From positions 124,001 through 188,000 of the forward strand of contig JAPDRN010000014.1 of the NCBI GenBank assembly GCA_030247855.1: a stretch of 64,000 nucleotides of DNA. Reading direction: 5' to 3'. Made by a program: the position numbers and the translations under genes. This stretch comes from Knufia peltigerae. Lineage: Eukaryota > Ascomycota > Eurotiomycetes > Chaetothyriales > Trichomeriaceae. The notes under the pieces were generated by a model. It did no database searches and was not told the origin of the DNA. It saw nothing but the letters and a program-made list of their open reading frames with translations. Each line of letters begins with the position of its first letter. The first letter of the stretch is position 1. This document shows, piece by piece, positions 23,663 to 34,986 of the stretch.

Positions 23663-24704
23663 GACTAAAAGGATTACTTGCTGCTTTACTTTGCCTTGCT
23701 TTGCGTGGCGTACTTGATATGTTTTGACTCTTACTATCGCTCTTGCAATTTGTGTCTGTTGTGCCCAACAGCTTACCTGTGTCCTCTATACAGCAACAGC
23801 CGTTCTCCCAAGGTCATCTGAGTGGTTTCGCCCATACCACCGAGACAGGATCGACATTGGTGCTGACGTAGGAGAGTAAATGTTGTTTCTGGCAGATTGT
23901 GTTTGGAACAGGGTTGAACAAGTCACCGACGGACGTGCGACTGGGTTCAACAAGAATAGAAAACTTGCTTTGATAGCATTTTTTCTTTTTTGCATCAACT
24001 CCGCTTCCCTCGAGGTTTGGCCGCCAACTTAACCAAATGGTTCATCGAAACCCTACTCTTTCTAATGACTCCACAGCCTTTCATTAGGGTGTGTGACTGG
24101 CGCAATCTGCCTTCTTTCGGCTCTTTTTTGGAACAATGGTCAAAACTACACACATAGTTTGCGACTACAATTCGCAACTCCTTTGTTTGTATCGATTAGT
24201 TTCTCGACTCGACGTCGACCGTTCTGCTGATATATGGGGAAACTGCCTTTTCATTTCTGGTCTTGATGATTCGGAGATGGAAAGACCTCTTGTGATCAGA
24301 TATAGGAAATTGAGATATTCGGCCACCTCTACCTGTTCTTCGCTTTCTTTTTCCGTCTTTCTCATGATCATTGACACTTGAACAGCAAGAGGCACGTGCA
24401 TGGTTTTTGTGAGCCCTGAAGCATGTTGAATCATGTTCCTGGCCTCAATAGCCTACAAATTTCCCTTCACTATCAGCATTTGCACCTGCATCACTTTCTC
24501 CCATTTCATCTTCAAAAAGCACATCGCTCATCTATCACTTGTTCATTCCTATCGCTGCGCATCTGCTTCGCATCACTTTTATATCATTTGCCTCTTGATC
24601 ATCATACTGTACACATTACCCTCTTCTCATTGATATCTTCTTCATTCATTCTGTCTCTTGCTTCGGTTTCCTTCAATATCCCTATTGCTCTTACACATAG
24701 CACA
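23663..24704. other. Intergenic region between tandem BTB genes
   Basis: About 1 kb. The left part may contain an alternative last exon of the first BTB gene (23772-23871). The right part is pyrimidine-rich 5' flank of the second. Confidence 0.4.
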
Positions 24705-25967
24705 ATGTCCAACTACTTCGACAAGTTACCATCACCACGGACAGCAGAACGTACACGACGTCGTACGAATTCTATCACGCCATCGCCGCCGCTATCACAG
24801 TTCGCCGCTGGACACCGAGCAAACCAAGACACTGACACCGAAGCCCTCTTCTTCGCTGACCCATCTCAGCCCGACCCAATGGTTAAAGGACCACATCACC
24901 ACAGCGCCGAGTATCATCGCCGCCGCCGAAATCACCCATACGCCTCGCCTCCGAGATCACAACCACAATCGCAACGACATTCGTTAGGACAAATTCCTAC
25001 AAGCCCTGTCGGCCAGAGTAAGAATGACGTCCATGTTCACTTCAAGACCGAAGCGGAGCAGGAGTCCATCTCACGCATCCCCATTGACGAGCGCGTCTCG
25101 ATCTTCGTGGGCCAGCATAACCAAATCTTCACGGTATCTTTGGAAAGTCTGGACAAGTCGCCTGTCCTGAAATCTCTAGTGTCTCGACAAGGAGGAGAGT
25201 ACAACGGCGGCAGCAAAATCAATATCAATAGCAGTCGCAGTGGTAGCGGCACCGGCGCCGAAGGCACATTCATCATGCACCCCAAACTCACAAGTATCGA
25301 GCCGGACCACTTTGCTGCTGTTCAACAGTTTCTCCTGGCCGACGAATACATCCCTGCCATCGTGTCCAACTATGCTGGAGAGGACGACAGTAGTGACAAA
25401 AGTGTCCTCCTACCCAAGACACTCGACGGTGTCGACAGCCCACAAGACTATCGAAGTGAGACAATTCGAGCGGCACACCTGTACGTCCTGGCGAAACGGT
25501 TGGGAATGGCCAGTATGGGGCAGCTCGTCAAGAGGAAGATCACAGAGTGCGGGTACGCAACGGCCTCGGTGGGTGTCAAATGTTTGCTCGACGTGAGTAT
25601 GGTGGTCTTTTCGCGTCCGGACGATGCGGACGGTGGGATGCAAGTTGTACAACAATCATCTACCCCGAACCACAGCCAAGGAGCCAATGCAAACAAGAGG
25701 AAGAGGAACAACCACAACAGTAATACCAACGCGAAAGACCAGCTTTATAACGGACGCAGCGATGACACAGACGCACTTGAAGAATGGCTGATAGGTGTTC
25801 TCGCCACACGTTTCCAAGCCATGATGATCTCACACGCCCAGTTGTTCTTTAGAGTCGCAGGTCATGGGGCTGCGGTTCGGCGACAGTTTCAGAGAAGAAT
25901 CCTGGAGAGACGAATGGAGGCGTTGAAGACGCTGGGCGACGCGGTCTTGATTGAGGATGACGAGTAA
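24705..25967 (+). CDS. BTB-like protein, second of a tandem pair
   Basis: Single exon, 420 residues from the ATG at 24705; the frame is open to 24423, but the upstream part looks like a translated pyrimidine-rich 5' UTR. The first 125 residues are disordered (Pro/Ser/His/Arg-rich). From about 125 a degenerate BTB region follows: VSIFVGQHNQIFTVSLESL, KSPVLKSLV and a QQFLLADEYIPAI helix. An insert of Asn/Ser/Gly lies within the fold. The helical tail RAAHLYVLAKRLGMASMGQL matches the AADKYGLEEL region of the upstream gene, supporting common ancestry. A 40-residue Asn/Lys/Gln-rich spacer precedes the C-terminal helices. Function unknown; protein interaction is likely. Confidence 0.82.
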   Translation: MSNYFDKLPSPRTAERTRRRTNSITPSPPLSQFAAGHRANQDTDTEALFFADPSQPDPMVKGPHHHSAEYHRRRRNHPYASPPRSQPQSQRHSLGQIPTSPVGQSKNDVHVHFKTEAEQESISRIPIDERVSIFVGQHNQIFTVSLESLDKSPVLKSLVSRQGGEYNGGSKININSSRSGSGTGAEGTFIMHPKLTSIEPDHFAAVQQFLLADEYIPAIVSNYAGEDDSSDKSVLLPKTLDGVDSPQDYRSETIRAAHLYVLAKRLGMASMGQLVKRKITECGYATASVGVKCLLDVSMVVFSRPDDADGGMQVVQQSSTPNHSQGANANKRKRNNHNSNTNAKDQLYNGRSDDTDALEEWLIGVLATRFQAMMISHAQLFFRVAGHGAAVRRQFQRRILERRMEALKTLGDAVLIEDDE

Positions 25968-28355
25968 TTCGGACACATCTCATTGCTCGTCTTGAACATG
26001 CCGTCGAGGAGATCGAAGATAGCATTGATGACAGGAAGTGGTGTGGCAGAGGGGAATAGGATATAGGTGGGAGGCTTTTGCATCTTCGAGGCAAATTCAG
26101 TGGTAGGAATGTGGTCAAGGCTCGAATGGATCATGAGTTGAGGGATCACTGGAATATGGAGACTGGTTATCTGGAGGGATGCTTTGGCGCAGATTCTGCG
26201 AAAGAAAACGAAGAATTTGGATTGTCGTGATAGTGGATATTCTGGAATCTGCTGGATTCTCTTGACTCTTGACAGATATGATGACCTTTAATTTCAAGCA
26301 TAGGAACGAATAATTCACATTGCCGGTTTGAAGTATCAGACAGGTGATATAGAAATTGATCGACCTGGTAGTATTGCTGTCAGTGTCATGATTCGTCGAT
26401 TGGATTGTTACCTAATGGGAGGACAGGAAATGTATGTGCTTGTAGACAAGACAAGGTATGCAACTTGAGTAAGACTATAGGGCCCAATGTGAAGGTACAT
26501 GTACCAAGGACGTTTGCCCATGATTGTGCATTCTTCTCCGTTACCTGGCAGCGAGGCCATCATAACGATGAAAAAAAGAGTCCTAACAGATGCAAAGCCT
26601 AAAAGAAAAGAAATTCAATCAGTAAAATGTCAACAACGTCTGGAGGAAAGAAGGGAAGAGATGATGATTCAAAAAGAAAAACCCCTTGTCACAACTTGAA
26701 ATGTTGTGATGGTTGGTGGTGATGGCAATGATCAAACCAATGAAGGTTTGATCAACCTCGAGCCCATAGTCATGGCAAGAAAATGGTCTGCACCTAACAA
26801 TGCAAGGTAATACTTGTCCCGAGAGAGAAGTGTTGCCCTTTTTTCCTGCATGCCTTACAGTAAGAGGCCTCACTTCGGCAAGGAAGTACTTTTTTTTTTG
26901 CATCAAAATATTCCTGGATTGCCATCATCATGAGAAGAACCCCCCGCAGCGAATCCCCCCCGAAGGAGCTAAAGACCACCAGCGAGCCGTAAGGACAGTC
27001 ATCGGAGGGAATAGCCTTAGCTAAAAGGCGCATGCAGGTCGAGGAACATCCAAACACCTACTTGGGTGCAAACAATGCCGAGCAGTGATGCCGTCAAAAC
27101 GGTACCCCCTCCTAGTCACGACCCCCTCATCAGCTGGGACAAGACATGGCGTCACACTGATACCCTTTTGCGAGATGACTTTTTTCTTTTTCTTTTTGTT
27201 TCGAATTTCGAAAGATGAAAAACCGAAAGTGAAAAAAGGGAAAAAGGCTCGAGGTTTTTTGTCCCTTGTCAGCGTCGGGAACTGGGAATCTCGATCGATA
27301 CGTCAGAGACGCAAAAGACCGAGAACCCTCACCAGCAAGTGAAAGGAAATCTCGGATTCTCTCTCTCCCTTTTTCTCTTCTTCACACCTCCGTCACTCCT
27401 TTGTCCCGGAAAAGGGAAAGAGAACGACAGGAGCGGAAAAAGAACAAAAAGAAAAAGAAAATCAACAAAATTTGTGTGTAGCTGGGACCATCTCTATCTC
27501 CTTTTGCCAATGGGGAGACCGGACACACTGGAGCAAAAGTTGATGTCTATCATGTCGAAGCCAACCCAGGAGAGATTCGAACTCTCACCTCAGTACACCT
27601 ACCAAGGTAGGCAACTGCGTCATAACCATACTGGACCACTGGGTTGGAAGACAATAGTGTGTGTGAGCTAAACCAGATGCCCGAACGAGACGTGAAGAGG
27701 GAAAAAAGAAAAAGAAAAGAAGAGAAAATCGAGGGAAGGGCAGGTGTTTGTAGTAATTTTTTGCGGGCGGTGAGGGAAACGCTGGAGAAAACGGGCGGTG
27801 ACGTGTCAAGGTAGGCAGACGCGAGGAGGAAAAAGTCTTGAGGGAAGAAAAAGTCATCGTTCAAGAGGTCGGTGTTAATGTCTTGAATGATCATTGAAGT
27901 CACAGTGTAAGATTGAGGTTTCTTGGTTCAATTCAATAATGACAGCGCGACGAGGCTGTAGCGTAGTGTTGGCAAGGCTGCGTCTCCTCGATGCGGACAA
28001 TTCTTCCCGATGTGGACTTCTCACCAAAGTGTGTTTGCTTTGGATCGGCCTCCCATTCGGCACCGTTCATTTCGAATTCGGTCAATGGCAAGGGAAATGA
28101 TGACATGACTCTCTGTACCTGACTCATGCCTAGAGCAACCGGGACGATATTTGCCCCAAGCACGTTTTAACGCGCCAAAGTTGTGTGGATGGGCTTATTT
28201 CAAGATGAATGCAAGGTGGATCGACTTGATCTACAGTTCTTCTGGTTGCTGTCTAGGCTATGTGCTCATCTGATATCTGCTTTCTACAGGTCAAACAGCT
28301 TCATTACGGCTTCCGTGTAATTGCAGCTTATTCCCGCTTGCTCCCATTACAGCTC
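25968..28355. other. Long convergent intergenic region
   Basis: About 2.4 kb between the 3' ends of the BTB-like gene and the fasciclin gene. Apart from the tRNA-like sequence at 27562-27645 and several T-rich or A-rich runs (26890, 27180-27200, 27440-27470) I see no gene. Confidence 0.45.
27562..27645 (-). tRNA. tRNA-like sequence with abnormal anticodon arm, possibly a pseudogene
   Basis: Reading the minus strand from 27645: acceptor strand AACCCAG pairs perfectly with CTGGGTT at the 3' end, followed by discriminator G, and the pairing extends two more bases outward. The T arm is perfect (GAGAG TTCGAAT CTCTC). The D arm is GTC / GAC around a loop containing GG. The anticodon region is 27 bases instead of 17: an outer CAGT/ACTG stem encloses CCTACC and GGTAGG, which pair with each other. 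This would fit a roughly 10-base intron of the anticodon-pairing type, but no arrangement gives U33 plus a purine at 37, so I cannot assign an anticodon. Confidence 0.45.
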
Positions 28356-29480
28356 TTACAAAAGAAGAGCAACTGCAACTCCACCCAACAAGCTGCTGAT
28401 TCCAACACTCAATGGCATTGCTGCAACACCAGTGTAAGTAGAGCTTGCGGCGCCACCAGTGGCAGATGCCGTGCTCGAAACGCCAGGCCCGGATGTGGAG
28501 GTCGCATTCGAGACGGCGAACGCAGGCACACCGTCTCCATCGGTGCCATTCCGAGGTGGAGCAAAGCCGGCAAAAGGATTCAGGACATTGTCAATGAAGA
28601 TGATGACACCTCCAGCGGCCGTGAGGTCGGTATAGCTGACTCCTGCTTGATTGATGTACCATTCCTCATCAGGCGTCATGGACACAGTCAAGTTCTTTCC
28701 TTGCAAGGTAGTCACTTGAGTTACTTCTTCCAACTGCTCAAAGTCCCAGACTTTGCCAGCGACGACATGGTATCGAAGAACTTCAACTAGTTCCTCGGTG
28801 CTCAGCTTTGACAGGGCATCCTCGACGGCGTCGAACCCATCATTGACAGGGACAAAGTATGTTGCATCATGAAGTTGGTCAAACTCCTCTTTCAGTCCTG
28901 CTTTTTCCAGCGCAGCAACAAATGAACTGCCGTTGAAGTCGCCCGAGGTGACGGTCTCGGACATGGCCGGGGGGATTTGCAGAACGCCATCGATGACATA
29001 GATCCATCCCTGATCAAAGGGAATGGATGTGTGGCTGGCCTCCGGTTTATAGTCATTGCCTCCATAGAAGCCGACCAGGTCTTCATCATCGTCCCAGTAG
29101 AACGCGACGTGCTGTCCACCAGTCACGTTGGTGTAGTTGCTCGAAGTGAGGAGTGTCGGTGCAACAGTATAGTCTGTGATGTTGCCGTAGCCGCCGTTGA
29201 TGACATGGTAGAGAAGCAGGTTCAGGAGATAGTCGGTGCCGGCGTCTTCGAGGGCTTGTCCGCGTGGTCCAGCTAGAAGCTCCGCAATGGCAGTGTCATT
29301 TGGGGCGAGAACGGTAAGATTTGTCTTTCCAGATATAGCTTCTAGGAAACCAGGGACCTGTCCAACGACTTCACCAATGGTGGAAGTGCCGTTCGTCGAG
29401 TTGAGGACCGTGACTAGGTCACCTGACTGCGCAACAGCAATTCCTGCCAGGGCGGCGAGGAGAAGACCAATGACTGCCAT
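28356..29480 (-). CDS. Fasciclin-domain GPI-anchored surface protein
   Basis: Single exon, 374 residues. Residues 1-17 are a clear signal peptide (MAVIGLLLAALAGIAVA|Q). Two FAS1 repeats follow. The first, about 20-165, has the LTVLAPNDTAIAELL box and a YHVINGG box. The second, about 185-315, has the TYFVPVNDGFDAV box, LRYHVVAG and the IIFIDNVLNPF end. A Ser/Thr/Ala/Gly stretch then leads into a C-terminal hydrophobic tail (SVGISSLLGGVAVALLL), which is the layout of a GPI-anchor signal. Many N-x-S/T sites are visible. Fasciclin proteins mediate adhesion or wall association at the cell surface. The in-frame extension upstream of this Met lacks a better leader, so I start at 29480. Confidence 0.92.
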   Translation of the reverse strand: MAVIGLLLAALAGIAVAQSGDLVTVLNSTNGTSTIGEVVGQVPGFLEAISGKTNLTVLAPNDTAIAELLAGPRGQALEDAGTDYLLNLLLYHVINGGYGNITDYTVAPTLLTSSNYTNVTGGQHVAFYWDDDEDLVGFYGGNDYKPEASHTSIPFDQGWIYVIDGVLQIPPAMSETVTSGDFNGSSFVAALEKAGLKEEFDQLHDATYFVPVNDGFDAVEDALSKLSTEELVEVLRYHVVAGKVWDFEQLEEVTQVTTLQGKNLTVSMTPDEEWYINQAGVSYTDLTAAGGVIIFIDNVLNPFAGFAPPRNGTDGDGVPAFAVSNATSTSGPGVSSTASATGGAASSTYTGVAAMPLSVGISSLLGGVAVALLL

Positions 29481-31401
29481 TTCTACGGCTTGATGAACTT
29501 GGGAAGCTTCAAAGGTTCGAAATCTGCAACAGAAATGGAAAGTCACGACGAGATATGGGACGAAAAGGAGGAGGAAGAACGGGGGCAGCACGTAATGTAT
29601 TTGAGCAATTTTGAGCAAGACCCTGCGGTCTGAGGCAATGAAACATCATCACATCTCTTCATCGCTCCAGGATCAAGGACCAGAAACAGCATGCCGACAA
29701 AGGAGAGATGACAAGCGAGGACTCAAGCCGCCAGCCGGTGCTTTCGAAGCGTGACCATGAAAAATTGGCTTGACCATGGATGGAGCTTTTCTCACGAGAA
29801 ATCACTCAGGATAAGAGTCGGTGTGAGTGTTCTTGTTGAAGCTGGCCTTGCCAAAAATGACTTAGGTCTCGAGTAGAGTTATTACCTGCCTCGCCTTGAG
29901 GTTTTCTTCTTTTCACCTTCGGAGGGGTGTGGGAGAGAGCCTCAAATGTCCGAACCTCTTCCGGGGCAAGTGCTTAGAACCTCAAGCTTTACGCGCCGAA
30001 ACCGGATTGATAGCTTGATAGGGAGGGAAGAAACTTGGCACGCAAGCCACCGAGTACCCATGATCACGAGAAGAGTGAAGTTGCAGAGAAGAACAGAGAA
30101 GAAAATGGACTGTTCTGGCCTTAGGCTGGACATTAGGGTTTTTCTGGCAGAAATTATCTGATAATGATTATCTGATAAGATTAGACATTGATCCGCCGAT
30201 AAAGAATCCACAACGACCAACGCACGGCCAGAAACTTGTATCGACAACGGCCAACCATGCAATTTGGGTAGTCGCCTACATCGCGCAAATATTCTCCAGA
30301 AAATCTTGGGACACTCCACCTGACCGGTCGACCTCGATATCGCGGATTCATTCTTTCTCAGTCCACCTGCCGATTGCAAGATGGATCACCATGTGCGGTG
30401 GTCCCCGGGTCTCCAGCCTCCCACTGTGGTACAAGCCTGGCTCGTTCCACAAAAAATCCCTGCCTCGCTCGAGCGGAAGATCGAGGAAGTCGCTGAGAAC
30501 CAGGGTCATCGGCAGCGTCAGTTGCCCGATACAATGAATGAAGCACGAGGAAAGTTCCACAACATCTGATGCACGATGCACTCGGCAAGAGCCTGGCCAC
30601 GCTGCAGCCAAACAAGACCACACGGGAGAAATAGTCACAAGATCCGCTGTCACTGGAATAGCCACCAAGAACACACGAGACGTTCCCTTGGACAAGCTCA
30701 TGGAAACTTGTGATTCTGCCCCTCCTTGATAGACTGGTAACAAGCAGCCTTGGCTGCGGTATTGAGCCTCACGCTTTACGAAAAGTGTCGTCTGCACAAA
30801 AACCCTTTTTGGCAGATCATACGTCGATCTACGCTAGTAAGTTTTATAGCAAGACCAACAGCATTGAAGTCTAATAGCGAGGGTATTTGTCCGGTATCGG
30901 TGTTTCTGACAGTGCTCCCCTGTGGTGGAGATCCTTTAAAGATTTTTTGCTGAAGTCGTGTCAAAGCGTAACAGTGTAGCACAATATGCTATCTGTAACC
31001 ACATTTCATTCGCACAAGGCCCCAGCGAGGTGCATACTGGCCATCCCAGGCAAGCGAGAACTTGAACCTTATAGCTAGTGAACAATTAGTGGGAATCCTT
31101 CCCCATCACACCACTGGCAAGAGTCTGGAATGGGACATGCAGAGCCGACGAGAATCTCAATCGGTTCTTTGCAGATCTGGGAGAGGGTCGCATACAGTTG
31201 TGCAATGGGTATGCTCGGGAAGCATGTCCCTCGCGCGTAGGTATGTTCCCAGAGCAGTTTTTTTGCGCATTTCCAGCCCACCGCGGCGGTAAGTATTATA
31301 TTGTCTGGTAATCCACGCATCTCTACTCGAAGGGTCTCATCTGTCACAGTTTTGGTCGCCTTCTGATACTATTGCCAGCTTGAACCATCCCGACTTTCGA
31401 C
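29481..31401. other. Divergent intergenic region between fasciclin and ferric reductase genes
   Basis: About 1.9 kb. It contains a pair of GATA motifs at 30156-30178. Open frames on the minus strand around 29942-30797 have no family features and I do not call them. Confidence 0.5.
30156..30178. promoter_or_regulatory. Two ATCTGATAA motifs matching the fungal iron-GATA consensus
   Basis: ATCTGATAA occurs at 30156-30164 and 30170-30178, starts 14 bases apart; each is embedded in TTATCTGATAA, so the opposite strand also reads ATCAGATAA. The published consensus of the siderophore/iron GATA repressor SreA in Aspergillus is ATCWGATAA, which both copies fit. The pair is about 1.2 kb upstream of the ferric reductase start and about 0.7 kb upstream of the divergent fasciclin gene. 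Iron-responsive control of the reductase is therefore plausible; a general GATA (nitrogen) site is the alternative. Confidence 0.5.
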
Positions 31402-34263
31402 ATGAGGGTTTCCGCGCTCCTTCTTGCCCTCTCGGGCTTGTCTCTTGTCTGGGGTAAGCCTTCTGACTGCGTAGAGGGCCTTAGAACAGCTCTTGCAGAG
31501 GTCAAATTCAATGTCAGTGATGCAGAAGATTACTGGGGGAATCTGTGCGTCAAAGACATGATTGTGAGATCAATGTGGATTGCAGCAAAGCTATATGTAC
31601 GTGTACCTTTCCCTTCCAGTCTATCCTGCTCAAACCGGAAAATGTCCCGTATCGCACCAACCGGTCAAAGTAGCGTTCTGATATGCTGTAGTGCACTCCT
31701 GTCGAAATCATAGCGGGCTCAAAAGCATTCGGAGATGAATGTGTGGAATACGGCTCGGTCGAGTTGACGCCGTACTCTAAAATGCTTCCTGATCTCACAG
31801 AAGACTATATCAACTCCCTTCCTCTTGTTGAATACAGTGACATTGAGGCTGGTACTGTTTGGAATACATCTATTCAACTGTCAAAAACGGTGGTGAAGGC
31901 TGGAGTTGGAACTTATGTATGAGTTCCTGCAGCCCACGACTCGCTTAGTATCTTTCGATTAACGAACAGCTAGGGTATCTTCAACCTTGAATACATTCTT
32001 CACGCAAGATACGGGTGCAGTTTTCTCTTCTTGCCCAATCCCTTTCGTGGAAGAATACTTTACTGATTCATTTGTATAGCTGGGCTATATATGGATTCTG
32101 GGGAGGCCTTCTTCTCGTTGGAATCATCAACCGGTTCATCACACATTTCACCCAGTCTCGTCATATCAATGTCTCATCCGATCTGGAGGGAGGCGAGATA
32201 TCAAAACAATCAAATTCCGTTACCGCTATCAGTTCGATCCACCACTGGTTCAGAGCGCACATCATCATACCTGCGACGTACGGTTCGTATCACAGTCGGC
32301 CGCTGCTGTGGTCGACCATCCCTACACGTATGGAGACGATAGTCGTCTCGTGCTTCTACGTCATGACATTCATCTTGTGTTGTGTCGGCTATTATATTAT
32401 CTACCCAAATTTCTAGTACGTTCTTGCTTCTGCTCCCTTACTTTGGCCTCCACTGACCTTACCATAGCTATACGAAAGCACAGCAAGGCTGGCGGTATAT
32501 TGGCGATCGCACCGGCATTCTTTCATATGCTTGTCTGCCCTGGCTGTGGCTATTTTCTGGAAGAAACAACGTCTTTTTGTGGTTGACCGGTTGGAGCTTC
32601 GGGACATTCAATATCTTCCATCGCCACGTTGCCCGCGTTGCCACTATTTTGGCCATCGTGCATTCAATCAACTGGTCTGTTTTGGAAGGTGGCGGTAAGT
32701 ACACTCGCATCGTTAGAATTGACATTGTCATTGACAAGATATCAGCTGGATATTTTGCCGAGTCATGGAAAGAACAATACTGGTATATGGGAGGCATGGT
32801 AAGCTAATTCCCACCGATCTCGGCCAGGAATAATCGTACTGACCCGAGACAGGCCACTATTACAATGAGTTTGCTCCTGGGGTTCTCTGTGATGTGGTTC
32901 CGCGTCAAGTCTTATGAAGTGTTTCTCCTGATTCACATTGCACTTTCTGTGATAACGCTTGTTGGTTTGTTCTAGTACGTGTGATTCCCCTGTGCTCATG
33001 AGCAGATTCTGACATCCTTCCGACAGCCACACAAAGATCTTCAATGGCGAGTACGATGGATATCTCTGGCCCCCAGTGGCAATATGGTGCTTCGATCGAG
33101 CAGCTCGTATTTTCCGATGGCTTTACTGTAACATCCATGTGAGATCGAAATCTGTCTTGACAACCAAGGCTTTGGCGACCTACCATAAGGACGGCGACTT
33201 TGTCAGACTCGAAATTGTCCCTGGCTCTGATTTCCTGAAGCCAGGACCTGGTCAGCACTACTATCTGTACCAACCGCTAAAGTGGAAAGGCTGGGAGAAC
33301 CATCCTTTCACCTTGGCATCATATGAGACAATTGGGAGAGCTGGTGCAACGGCAATCGTGGAAGCAGATGCTCCAAAGGAGGCTGCGGAGAAAGAAATCC
33401 AAATCCATCCTGGCAGCTCTGGCTCCAGCACTCCTTCGGAGAGTGTTCCCTCACAGTCACAACAAGAAGTCACCGTCTTCCCTGACGCAGCAGGTCAGCA
33501 GAAACTCACCTTCATTGTACGCCCATTCGGCAGTTGGACGAGGCGGCTTAAGGATGAATGCCTCAAGTCACCAGATGGGGTCATCACGCCCAAAGTCTTC
33601 ATCGAAGGTCCTTATGGCGAACGAAGCCCCCTCCCCTCGTATGAGACCGTCATTTTCATCGTCGGAGGCAGTGGCATCGCTGGAGCACTACCGTACATGC
33701 AACAACATATCAGAGCCAGAAACCAAAGTGCTGAAGATACTCGCGACGGCAAAAAGGTGACGACCATCACGAGAGACATACATCTCGTCTGGACCGCGAA
33801 GCAATCTGCCATGATTCGTGATGTGGCGGCACGAGAGTTACAGCCCTTCCTCGGACGCGAAGACATCCACTTTAACTTACATGCCACCGCCCGCAAGGAG
33901 GTCGTCCATGGTAGTGACTCAGACAGCCAAGTCAGTTCTGTGATTGAGGCGAACACAAAGCTGGCTCCTGTTATGAGTGCCACTGGGCAACTCGGCATAA
34001 CATATGGCCGCCCTGATATTAAAGCATGCATTTCGGAGATCATCGACGAGGTCAACAATGCCGGGTCGAAAGGTGGTAGAATCGCCATCCTCACATGCGG
34101 GCCTGCAGCTATGGCGGACGATGCCAGAGCTGCGGTGCATGTTGCTCTGAAGCAGGGCAAGAGAGGTGTTGAGTACTTTGAGGAGACATTTGGGTGAGTT
34201 ATCCTTCATTTACGGCTTTTTTCATCATGATTGATGCTAACGGAAATCACAATCAGCTGGTGA
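31402..34263 (+). CDS. FRE-type ferric/cupric reductase transmembrane component
   Basis: Nine exons: 31402-31596, 31692-31916, 31974-32014, 32080-32415, 32468-32694, 32746-32798, 32853-32974, 33027-34193 and 34257-34263, 790 residues. A signal peptide (1-18) precedes an extracellular Cys-containing domain. Then come membrane helices with the haem motif HRHVARVATILAIVHS and a second pair (LLIHIALSV, LFYH). The cytosolic part has the FAD motif HPFTLAS, GPYG before the NAD(P) region (VGGSGIAGALPYM) and a CGPAAM motif. The last coding exon is just seven bases (C TGG TGA), completing the family-typical C-terminal FGW. Without it the frame stops at 34197 after FG. The enzyme reduces extracellular Fe(III)/Cu(II) at the plasma membrane for high-affinity uptake. 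Confidence 0.92.
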
Positions 34264-34986
34264 TGGAAAATGTGTTAGAAAGGAAAACCCCCGTATTCGT
34301 ACTCGTACTCGTTTGGACAACGCCCATGAAGGACATAGATGGACACGTGCTCTCAAAGCCTGTCGGAACGGATTATCTATTCGGAGGAACAGGGGGTCGC
34401 ATATGGCGCACCCAATCAAGTCCAGAGTATCGGCCTCAAAATAGAACAACCAATCAAGGCTCCCTTTACGCGCCTGCGCTCGACTTCGTCTCGTTCGTTT
34501 CTTTCGCTGCATCTTCGCTTCCTCATCTCACCATTGGTTTTCGTTTCGCCAATGACTGTTCATGCCGCCATTTCAGATGTGATAGATCTGGACAACTTAC
34601 ATTTCCTGCTATCATTAGGTTTTAGACGCCGGCCAAGGCACCTCTTCTCCCAATCCATGCCGATTGGATGCATGTCCTGCACATGGAGCCATCCCTCCTT
34701 CGGCTCGTTGAACCTGCAGGACTGGCTCCTACTCAACATGCTCTTTGCTGACCCTCTTCTTAGGATGTCCTTTCTTCTCTCTTGTTCTCGTTCTTCTTGT
34801 TGTGTCCTCGCCTTCATTTTCTTTCTCTGCCCGGCTGGTCCATGGTTTTACGTTACTGCGTTGCTGCTGTTTACGTTTTGTTTCATTCTGCTATCGCCTT
34901 CGGCAGCAGGTCTGCCACTTCGGCCGTTCTCTCTTAGCCCGATACTTGTACGGTGTGACGGTACGCAGAAGACCAGCCCTTGCACT
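34264..34986. other. Intergenic region with an in-frame open stretch before the next gene
   Basis: About 720 bases. The frame of the next gene is open back to 34339, but the translated upstream part is a hydrophobic, Cys/Ser/Phe-rich string typical of pyrimidine-rich promoter DNA rather than protein, so I treat it as 5' flank. Confidence 0.45.

Noticed and set aside
27339..27671. Plus-strand frame of 110 codons across the tRNA-like region
   Set aside because: Starts in low-complexity A/G-rich DNA and overlaps the tRNA-like sequence; no family features.
29942..30797. Two overlapping minus-strand frames of about 145 and 149 codons between the fasciclin and ferric reductase genes
   Set aside because: No family motif, composition like translated promoter DNA, and no splice arrangement joins them to a recognisable protein.
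34339..34986. In-frame open stretch upstream of the gene at 34987
   Set aside because: The translation is Cys/Ser/Phe-rich hydrophobic sequence typical of pyrimidine-rich 5' flank; a better start exists at 34987.
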